Of a stretch of 64,000 bases of DNA, positions 43,862 to 50,758 are shown in pieces (the first letter of the stretch is position 1; the number at the start of each line of letters is the position of its first letter). The stretch lies in NCBI RefSeq assembly GCF_040689105.1, contig NZ_JBFBVU010000002.1, forward strand, positions 217,084 through 281,083, written 5' to 3'. Source of the stretch: Meridianimarinicoccus marinus. GTDB lineage: Bacteria > Pseudomonadota > Alphaproteobacteria > Rhodobacterales > Rhodobacteraceae. The notes under the pieces are model-generated. The model searched no databases, was not told the DNA's origin, and saw only the letters and a program-made list of their open reading frames with translations. Made by a program: the position numbers and the translations under genes.

Positions 43862-44407
43862 TCACCCGAAAACAGAAAGACCAAACAGAGTGTGCACCCA
43901 GGCCAGCACCGCATAGATCACCAGCGAGATGCCGATGTTGATCACGTCGCCGCGCGGCTTGATCTCGGCGGGCGGGGTCCATTCCGGCTCGGCCTTGTTG
44001 ATCAGCACCACTTCGGCCACGGCCCAGCCCAGAATCCCGCCGAACAGCAGTATCGAGGCCAGATCGCCGTTCACCAGCAGATGCGCAAACGCCCAGGTCT
44101 TGACGCCTGTCAGCATCGGATGTCGGATGATCTGCGCCAGACGGCCCTTGGCCGAGCCGACCCCGAACAGGTAGACCGAGATCAACATCAGCAGATTGTT
44201 GACATGGGTCAGGAAGGCCGGCGGCGACCAGATGGCGATGTAATCCGCGCCGCGATAGCCCAGGATCATCAGCACAAGGCCCGCGCCGATGGCCAGCGCC
44301 ACCATGCCCTTGCCCTTCTCCCCCAGGCTGGCCCGATGATCGGGAGCGATCCGCTTGAACAGATGGGCGCCGATCCACAGCGCCAGACCCAGGATAAGAA
44401 GGAACAT
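43862..44407 (-). CDS. NnrU family membrane protein
   Basis: 181 residues with about five to six transmembrane helices. LILGLALWIGAHLFKRIAPD at the N-terminus and IIRHPMLTGVKTWAFAHLLVNGDLAS (ends given: IIRHPMLTGVKTWAFAHLL) define the NnrU/isoprenylcysteine-methyltransferase-like family. NnrU was first described near nitric oxide reductase genes, but no denitrification gene is nearby; here it lies two bases after mcl2 and three before DUF1737. Function unknown. Confidence 0.87.
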   Translation of the reverse strand: MFLLILGLALWIGAHLFKRIAPDHRASLGEKGKGMVALAIGAGLVLMILGYRGADYIAIWSPPAFLTHVNNLLMLISVYLFGVGSAKGRLAQIIRHPMLTGVKTWAFAHLLVNGDLASILLFGGILGWAVAEVVLINKAEPEWTPPAEIKPRGDVINIGISLVIYAVLAWVHTLFGLSVFG

Positions 44408-44409
44408 GA

Positions 44410-45282
44410 TCAGCCCTCCAGAGCTGCAACCGCCGACGCCTTCGCCAGAACCTGGCGGGCGGTGACGATATGTAGGTTTTCAACGATCTTGCCGTCGACA
44501 ACGGCCACGCCCTTGCCTTCGGCCTCGGCGGCCTCGAAGGCCTCGATCTGGCGTTTCGACAGTTCGATCTCGGCCTCGGACGGGGCGAAGGCGGCATTGG
44601 CGACCGCCACCTGCGCCGGGTGGATCAGGGTCTTGCCGTCAAAGCCCATGTCGCGACCCTGATCGCATTCGACCTGCAGCCCGGCCTCGTCCTTGAAGGC
44701 ATTGTAGACCCCATCGACGATGGCGATGCCAGCGGCGCGCGCCGCCAGAAGACACAGTTGCAGCGAGGTCAGCAGCGGTTCCCGATCGGCGCGGAAGCGG
44801 GTCATCAGTTCCTTGGCCAGATCGTTGGTGCCCATGACAAAGCCGCCCATACGCGGCGCCGCAGCAATCTCGGCGGCGTTCAGGATGCCTTGCGGGGTCT
44901 CCATCATCGCCCAGATGCGGGTCTCGGCGCAGGCCGGGATGGCATCCAGCCTGGCCGCCACCGCCTCGATCTCGGCGGCCGAGCCGACCTTGGGCAGCAG
45001 CACCGCCTGCGGGCCGACGGCAGCGATCACCTCAAGATCCTTCGGACCCCAGTCGGTGTCCATGCCGTTCAGGCGAACGATCTGATAGCGCTGGCCATAT
45101 CCGCCCGCACTCAGGGCCGCGGCCAGCGTGACGCGCGCACTGTCCTTGGCGTCGATGGCGACGGCGTCTTCCAGGTCGAAGATGATGGCATCCACCGGCA
45201 GGGTCTTGGCCTTCTCCAATGCCCGCTCGTTCGAGCCGGGGATGTAGAGGACGGACCGGTAGGGGCGCGCGAGATTATCCAT
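44410..45282 (-). CDS. mcl2: (3S)-malyl-CoA thioesterase (Mcl2-type CoA ester lyase homologue)
   Basis: Hydrolyses (3S)-malyl-CoA to malate and CoA, the last step of glyoxylate assimilation after Mcl1 condenses it with acetyl-CoA. I used the ATG at 45282 (MDNLARPYRSVLYIPGSNER) with GAGGGAAT upstream: 290 residues; two earlier in-frame ATGs lack a ribosome site. HpcH/HpaI fold with AIIFDLEDAVAIDAKDSAR, VRLNGMDTDWG, AMMETPQGILNAAEIA, FVMGTNDLAKEL and VDGYNAF-like IVDGVYNAF. The whole sequence is much closer to R. sphaeroides Mcl2 than to Mcl1, from memory. First gene of the series running to sdhB. Confidence 0.9.
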   Translation of the reverse strand: MDNLARPYRSVLYIPGSNERALEKAKTLPVDAIIFDLEDAVAIDAKDSARVTLAAALSAGGYGQRYQIVRLNGMDTDWGPKDLEVIAAVGPQAVLLPKVGSAAEIEAVAARLDAIPACAETRIWAMMETPQGILNAAEIAAAPRMGGFVMGTNDLAKELMTRFRADREPLLTSLQLCLLAARAAGIAIVDGVYNAFKDEAGLQVECDQGRDMGFDGKTLIHPAQVAVANAAFAPSEAEIELSKRQIEAFEAAEAEGKGVAVVDGKIVENLHIVTARQVLAKASAVAALEG

Positions 45283-45393
45283 GATTCCCTCATTCGTTTT
45301 CTGCGCCATGCCATATTTATGCCGCAGCTGCAAAGGGGGTGCGCAATAAAAATGCGCCGGAGGCTGGTTTTTCGAAGGATTTTTACCCGGCCG

Positions 45394-46146
45394 TCAAGCA
45401 AGTGCATCCCAAATCAGCTTTGATCCGGCAATTGTCAGCAAGACATAGGTAATGCCGAAGAACAGCCGGTCCGACAGCAGGCGGTTGGCAAAGACCCCCA
45501 GAATGGCTCCCAGAACGGCCACCGGCGCCAGCCACAGCACGATGGTCATGCCCTCCAGCGTGAACATGCCCAACCCGGTATAGACCACCGCCTTGACCGC
45601 ATTGACCACCGAAAACATCGCCACCGTGGTGGCCTGGAACATCACCTTGGGCAGCCCCTGCGACAACAGATACATCAGCGTCGGTGGCCCGCCCGCATGG
45701 GCCACGAAACTGGTGAACCCGGCGCCCAGCCCGCTCAGCAGGCCGATCCTCGGCGGCAGCGGATCTGTCCGCGCCTTGACCCAGCCCTGCGCCACCGCCG
45801 CCTGAAAGCCGACGAACAGCAGCGCGATGGCACCGATCAGAAAGCGGAACACATTCGGGTCGGCAAAGCCATAGACAGCAGCGGCCAGAAAGATGCCGGG
45901 CATCGCCCCGGTACACAGGATGCGGAATTCCCGCAGGCTCCACTTGCCCCAATAGGCTTTCAGCCCGGTCACATCCATCAGCATCAGCAGCGGCAGCATC
46001 ACGCTGACCGCCAGCCCCGGTTCCAGCACCAGCGCCAGGATCGGCGTGGCCGCGAACGAGGCGCCGCCGCCGAAACCGGTCTTGGACACTGCGGCAACCA
46101 ATACCCCGATAGACGCCACGGAAAGAAAGAACAGGTCGAATTGCAT
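45394..46146 (-). CDS. sulfite exporter TauE/SafE family permease
   Basis: 250 residues, eight hydrophobic segments, second member of this family in the window but only distantly similar to the one at 26431. VAAVSKTGFGGGASFAATPI and LGAGFTSFVAHAGGPPTLMYLLS are the two repeat signatures. Substrate unknown. It is upstream of mcl2 on the same strand with 111 bases between them, including a GCGCA/TGCGC hairpin at 45341-45357; whether it is co-transcribed is unclear. Confidence 0.88.
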   Translation of the reverse strand: MQFDLFFLSVASIGVLVAAVSKTGFGGGASFAATPILALVLEPGLAVSVMLPLLMLMDVTGLKAYWGKWSLREFRILCTGAMPGIFLAAAVYGFADPNVFRFLIGAIALLFVGFQAAVAQGWVKARTDPLPPRIGLLSGLGAGFTSFVAHAGGPPTLMYLLSQGLPKVMFQATTVAMFSVVNAVKAVVYTGLGMFTLEGMTIVLWLAPVAVLGAILGVFANRLLSDRLFFGITYVLLTIAGSKLIWDALA

Positions 46147-46307
46147 GGGGTCACCGAACGGATGTTTGTCACCATCCTCGGATTATTTGGATTTGTTACC
46201 GGACGCGAGCGCTAACTGCTGCGGTTCGCCGCGTCTGCGATACTTGCACCAACGTCGCAATCGGACTACGCACCCCGCACAATCCATAGGATCGGAGATC
46301 AAGACTC

Positions 46308-47270
46308 ATGGCCAGACCCAAAATCGCCCTGATCGGTGCGGGACAAATTGGCGGCACCCTTGCCCATCTCGCAGCTCTGAAAGAACTGGGCGACGTCGTT
46401 CTGTTCGACATCACGGACGGCATCCCGCAGGGCAAGGCCCTGGACATCGCAGAATCGGGTCCGTCCGAGGGCTTCGATGCCGCGATGACCGGCACCACCG
46501 ACTATGCCGACATTGCCGGCGCGGACGTCTGCATCGTCACCGCCGGTGTGCCGCGCAAGCCGGGCATGAGCCGCGATGACCTGCTGGGCATCAACCTGAA
46601 GGTCATGAAATCGGTCGGCGAAGGCATCCGCGACAATGCCCCCGACGCCTTCGTGATCTGCATCACCAACCCGCTGGACGCCATGGTCTGGGCGCTGCAG
46701 CAATTCTCGGGCCTGCCCGCGAACAAGGTCTGCGGCATGGCCGGCGTTCTGGACAGCGCGCGCTTCCGCCACTTCCTGTCGGTGGAATTCGACGTGTCGA
46801 TGAAAGACGTCACCGCCTTCGTTCTGGGCGGCCACGGCGACACCATGGTGCCGCTGACCCGCTATTCCACCGTCGCCGGCATCCCGCTGCCCGACCTGGT
46901 GGACATGGGCTGGACCACGCAGGAAAAGCTGGACGCCATCGTGCAGCGCACCCGGGACGGCGGCGCCGAGATCGTTGGCCTGCTGAAAACCGGCTCGGCC
47001 TTCTACGCCCCGGCCACTTCGGCCATCGAAATGGCGGAAAGCTACCTGAAGGACCAGAAGCGCGTCCTGCCCTGTGCCGCACAGTGCAACGGCGAATTCG
47101 GCCTGAAGGACATGTATGTGGGCGTGCCCACCGTGATCGGCGCCGGTGGCATCGAAAAGGTCATCGACATCAAGCTGGGCAAGGACGAACAGGTCATGTT
47201 CGACAAGTCGGTTGATGCCGTCAAAGGCCTGATGACCGCCTGCAAGGGCATCGACGATACGCTGGTCTAA
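46308..47270 (+). CDS. mdh: malate dehydrogenase
   Basis: NAD-dependent oxidation of malate to oxaloacetate, 320 residues of the LDH-like MDH type. Nucleotide loop ALIGAGQIGGTLAHLAALKE, substrate Arg in VTAGVPRKPGMSRDDLLGIN, ITNPLDAMVW, and the catalytic His in VLGGHGDTMVPLTRYS. The 161-base gap before it separates it from the divergent TauE gene and holds its promoter, which I cannot place precisely; unlike sucC and sdhC it shows no GTGATCAC pair. Followed after three bases by a glycosyltransferase-like gene. Confidence 0.97.
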   Translation: MARPKIALIGAGQIGGTLAHLAALKELGDVVLFDITDGIPQGKALDIAESGPSEGFDAAMTGTTDYADIAGADVCIVTAGVPRKPGMSRDDLLGINLKVMKSVGEGIRDNAPDAFVICITNPLDAMVWALQQFSGLPANKVCGMAGVLDSARFRHFLSVEFDVSMKDVTAFVLGGHGDTMVPLTRYSTVAGIPLPDLVDMGWTTQEKLDAIVQRTRDGGAEIVGLLKTGSAFYAPATSAIEMAESYLKDQKRVLPCAAQCNGEFGLKDMYVGVPTVIGAGGIEKVIDIKLGKDEQVMFDKSVDAVKGLMTACKGIDDTLV

Positions 47271-47273
47271 GCC

Positions 47274-48101
47274 ATGACCACCGCGACCGGCACAACCGCC
47301 ACGGCCCCTTGCGGCTTCGTTTTCGGAGCCTCGGGCGATCGGTTTGCCAAGGTCGCGGATCGGGCTGCGCGCTCCTTGCGCGCAGCCTCCCCCGGCATCC
47401 CCATCGACATCTATACCGACAGTCCGGTGGACGAGAGCGCCTATGACATGGTGCACGCGCTGGACAAAAGCTGGTTCCGGCCGAAGTTCGAGGCGCTGCT
47501 GCGCTCGCGGTTCGAACGCACGGTCTATTTGGATGTGGACATCGTCGTTGTCGGCGACATCTCGGATATTTTCGAGGTGCTGGAGCGGTTCGACGTGGCC
47601 CTGGCCCATGTGCAGAACCGCAACCAGAAGTTCGCGCGCAAGACCTGGCGCAAGCCGATCCCCAATGCCTTCCCGCAGTTCAACGGCGGGCTTCTGGGCA
47701 TCCGGCGCAGCCCCGAAGTCACCGAAATGCTGATGGAGTGCATTGCCGCGCTGGAAGCGGGCGAACCCAAGGACCAGCCGGTCCTGCGCGAGCTGATCTA
47801 TGACAGCAGCCTGCGCGTGGCGACCCTGCCGCCGGAATACAACTCCCGCGACCGGGCGTTGTGGCAGCACGGCAGTTCCCGACTGACCGCCCCCCGCGTG
47901 CTGCACGCCAGCCGCTTCATGCGGTTCAAGAACGGCCAGCCGATCACGCCCGAGCAGCTGTACGGCCGCGCCTTCATGCGCCATGTGAAGAACCTGCTGG
48001 CCGAGGACCGGACCCTGAACCCGGATGCCACCGGCTATGTGCCGCGCCCCTATGATCTGGGCGGCAGGCTGGGCAACCTGTTCAAGATCAAGCGCGGCTG
48101 A
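47274..48101 (+). CDS. glycosyltransferase-like protein (GT-A fold)
   Basis: 275 residues. PCGFVFGASGDRFAKVADRA starts a nucleotide-diphospho-sugar fold, and FERTVYLDVDIVVVGDISDI holds the DxD metal motif with the 'DVDIVV' form of GT8-like enzymes; FPQFNGGLLGIRRSPEVTEM is the usual acceptor-side segment. C-terminus basic. The donor and acceptor cannot be told. Located three bases after mdh and so probably in its transcript, an unexpected partner for a TCA-cycle gene. Confidence 0.75.
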   Translation: MTTATGTTATAPCGFVFGASGDRFAKVADRAARSLRAASPGIPIDIYTDSPVDESAYDMVHALDKSWFRPKFEALLRSRFERTVYLDVDIVVVGDISDIFEVLERFDVALAHVQNRNQKFARKTWRKPIPNAFPQFNGGLLGIRRSPEVTEMLMECIAALEAGEPKDQPVLRELIYDSSLRVATLPPEYNSRDRALWQHGSSRLTAPRVLHASRFMRFKNGQPITPEQLYGRAFMRHVKNLLAEDRTLNPDATGYVPRPYDLGGRLGNLFKIKRG

Positions 48102-48207
48102 AACCATCCATGGGGCTGTGAACGACGGCCCCGATCAGCCCGGCCCCTCTTGGGTGATTCGCATGTGAATGTGTGTTTCCGCTATCATCTCGCGCATCGG
48201 GAATTGA

Positions 48208-48241
48208 TTTGTGATCACTAATTTTTTGCTGTGATCACAAA
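48208..48241. promoter_or_regulatory. paired GTGATCAC palindromes upstream of sucC
   Basis: GTGATCAC at 48211-48218 and 48231-48238, again exactly 20 bases apart. With flanks the pair is an 11-bp perfect inverted repeat (TTTGTGATCAC ... GTGATCACAAA) around a T-rich centre. It lies 109-142 bases upstream of the sucC ATG, matching the position upstream of sdhC. The rest of the 248-base gap shows no other clear element. Confidence 0.65.
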
Positions 48242-48349
48242 CGCCGAAAAACCCGCTAAAACCCCGTTAGTGCGACCAAATGGTGTTTCCGACTGGGAAT
48301 AACCTGTGGTTAGTCAGGCGCATCACATGAACCAAGACGGGACAGTTTC

Positions 48350-49543
48350 ATGAACATTCATGAATACCAGGCGAAAGCCCTCCTCCGCGACTACGGCGCT
48401 CCGGTGTCCGACGGCCGCGTCGTTCTCAAGGCCGAAGATGCCAAGACTGCCGCAGGCGAGATGGACGGCCCGCTGTGGGTCGTGAAGGCTCAGATCCATG
48501 CCGGCGGACGCGGCAAGGGCTCTTTCAAGGAAGCTGACGCCGGCGAAAAAGGCGGCGTGCGCCTTGCCAAATCGGTGGAAGAAGCCGCCGAGGAAGCCAA
48601 GAAGATGCTGGGCCGCACCCTTGTGACCCATCAGACCGGCCCGGCGGGCAAGCAGGTCAACCGCATCTACATCGAAGACGGCTCGGGCATCGAGACCGAG
48701 ATGTACCTGGCGCTGCTGGTCGATCGCCAGACCTCGCGCATTTCCTTCGTCTGCTCCACCGAAGGCGGCATGGACATCGAGGAAGTGGCCGCGGCCACCC
48801 CCGAGAAGATCCTGTCGTTCTCGGTTGATCCCGCCACCGGCTACCAGCCGTTCCACGGCCGCCGCATCGCCTTCTCGCTGGGTCTGAAAGGCCCGCAGGT
48901 GAAGCAATGCGTTGCGTTGATGGGCATTCTCTACAAGGCCTTCGTCGAGAAGGACATGGAGATGCTGGAAATCAACCCGCTGATCGTCACCGACGAAGGC
49001 AGCCTCAAGGTTCTGGACGCCAAGGTCGGCTTCGACGGCAACGCGGTCTACCGCCACGCCGACATCGCCGCCCTGCGCGACGAGACCGAGGAAGACCCCA
49101 AGGAACTGGCCGCCTCCAAGTTCGACCTGAACTACATCGCGCTGGACGGCGAGATCGGCTGCATGGTCAACGGCGCGGGTCTGGCGATGGCCACCATGGA
49201 CATCATCAAGCTGTATGGCGCCGAGCCGGCCAACTTCCTGGATGTCGGCGGCGGCGCCACCACCGAGAAAGTGACCGAAGCCTTCAAGATCATCACCTCG
49301 GATCCGAACGTCAAAGGCATCCTGGTGAACATCTTTGGCGGCATCATGCGCTGCGACGTGATCGCGGAAGGCGTGGTCAGCGCGGTCAAGGAAGTCGGTC
49401 TTCAGGTGCCGCTGGTGGTCCGGCTGGAAGGGACCAACGTGGAAAAAGGCAAGGAGATCATCAACACCTCCGGCCTGAACGTGATCGCGGCAGACAACCT
49501 GTCCGATGGCGCCGAGAAAATCGTGAAAGCGGTGAAGGGTTAA
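48350..49543 (+). CDS. sucC: succinyl-CoA synthetase beta subunit (ADP-forming)
   Basis: Substrate-level phosphorylation step of the TCA cycle; beta subunit with ATP-grasp domain. 397 residues. MNIHEYQAKALLRDYGAPVS, VVKAQIHAGGRGKGSFKEAD, NRIYIEDGSGIETEMYLALL, LEINPLIVTDEG, and the C-terminal GGGATTEKVTEAFKIITSDP and GGIMRCDVIAEG are standard SucC motifs. Four bases upstream of sucD. First gene of the sucCDAB-lpd region, preceded by the GTGATCAC pair. Confidence 0.97.
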   Translation: MNIHEYQAKALLRDYGAPVSDGRVVLKAEDAKTAAGEMDGPLWVVKAQIHAGGRGKGSFKEADAGEKGGVRLAKSVEEAAEEAKKMLGRTLVTHQTGPAGKQVNRIYIEDGSGIETEMYLALLVDRQTSRISFVCSTEGGMDIEEVAAATPEKILSFSVDPATGYQPFHGRRIAFSLGLKGPQVKQCVALMGILYKAFVEKDMEMLEINPLIVTDEGSLKVLDAKVGFDGNAVYRHADIAALRDETEEDPKELAASKFDLNYIALDGEIGCMVNGAGLAMATMDIIKLYGAEPANFLDVGGGATTEKVTEAFKIITSDPNVKGILVNIFGGIMRCDVIAEGVVSAVKEVGLQVPLVVRLEGTNVEKGKEIINTSGLNVIAADNLSDGAEKIVKAVKG

Positions 49544-49547
49544 GAAA

Positions 49548-50435
49548 ATGGCTGTTCTTGTCGACGAAAACACCAAGGTCATCTGCCAGGGCTTCACCGG
49601 CTCGCAGGGCACCTTCCACTCCGAACAGGCCATCGCCTATGGCACCAAGATGGTCGGCGGCGTGACGCCGGGCAAAGGCGGATCGACCCACCTTGACCTG
49701 CCGGTGTTCAACTCCGTGCATGAAGCCAAGGATGTGACTGCGGCCAATGCATCGGTGATCTATGTGCCGCCGCCCTTCGCTGCGGATTCGATCCTGGAAG
49801 CCATCGACGCCGAGATGGAACTGATCATCTGCATCACCGAGGGCATCCCGGTGCTGGACATGATGAAGGTCAACAAGGCGCTGGAAACCTCCAAATCGCG
49901 CCTGATCGGCCCGAACTGCCCCGGTGTCATTACGCCCGACGCCTGCAAGATCGGCATCATGCCCGGCCATATCCACAAGCGTGGCTCGGTCGGCGTGGTC
50001 TCGCGCTCGGGCACCCTGACCTACGAGGCGGTCAAGCAGACCTCCGACGCCGGTCTGGGCCAGTCCACCGCCGTGGGCATCGGCGGTGACCCGATCAAGG
50101 GCACCGAGCATATCGACGTGCTGGAAATGTTCCTGGCCGACCCGGAAACCACCTCGATCATCATGATCGGTGAAATCGGTGGCTCGGCGGAAGAAGAAGC
50201 CGCGCAATTCCTGGCCGATGAGAAGAAGAAGGGCCGCTGGAAACCGACCGCGGGCTTCATCGCCGGCCGCACGGCGCCTCCGGGCCGCCGCATGGGCCAT
50301 GCCGGGGCGATCGTTGCCGGTGGCAAAGGCGGCGCCGAGGACAAGATCGAGGCCATGCAAGCCGCTGGCATCGTCGTGGCGGACAGCCCCGCCGGTCTGG
50401 GCGAGGCCGTGCTGAAGGCCATCGAACTGGGCTGA
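49548..50435 (+). CDS. sucD: succinyl-CoA synthetase alpha subunit
   Basis: 295 residues. N-terminal CoA-binding Rossmann domain (VICQGFTGSQGTFHSEQAI; TPGKGGSTHLDLPVF) and the phospho-histidine loop at the C-terminal side, RRMGHAGAIVAGGKGGAEDK. ITEGIPVLDMMKV and GPNCPGVITPDACKIGIMPG are also diagnostic. Ends at 50435, after which a 12-bp hairpin precedes sucA. Confidence 0.97.
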   Translation: MAVLVDENTKVICQGFTGSQGTFHSEQAIAYGTKMVGGVTPGKGGSTHLDLPVFNSVHEAKDVTAANASVIYVPPPFAADSILEAIDAEMELIICITEGIPVLDMMKVNKALETSKSRLIGPNCPGVITPDACKIGIMPGHIHKRGSVGVVSRSGTLTYEAVKQTSDAGLGQSTAVGIGGDPIKGTEHIDVLEMFLADPETTSIIMIGEIGGSAEEEAAQFLADEKKKGRWKPTAGFIAGRTAPPGRRMGHAGAIVAGGKGGAEDKIEAMQAAGIVVADSPAGLGEAVLKAIELG

Positions 50436-50472
50436 GCCCCGGCCCGCGCCGCCAAGGCGCGCACATGATCCC

Positions 50473-50499
50473 CGAGGGTGCGGCCCCGCCGCGCCCTCG
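50473..50499 (+). terminator. strong hairpin in the 323-base sucD-sucA gap
   Basis: CGAGGG-T-GCGGC (50473-50484) pairs with GCCGC-G-CCCTCG (50488-50499) around CCC, one T-G wobble. There is no T-tract, so it may stabilise the sucCD mRNA end or attenuate rather than terminate. A smaller perfect stem lies at 50515-50530 and another (CTGCCC/GGGCAG) at about 50702-50722. I see no gene in 50436-50758. Confidence 0.4.
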
Positions 50500-50758
50500 C
50501 CCTGCTACCGGAAATCGGGCGCACGCCCGAAAAATGAAGGCCACCATGATCGCAGTGCTTCCTTCCGTTTCACGCCACCTGCCGGGCATCCCGGCCGGAT
50601 TGGCTGTTGATCGGACCGGGGCAACTGGCATGATCGGTGCTGTGCCCGTCGTGTGGTCTTCGACCGCACCCCAAAGTTTCCCCGCGCTCCCCCCGGCGCC
50701 CCTGCCCGCCCGTACAGGGCAGCCCCTAATCCGGTCCTAACCCGCAAGAGGCAACCAA

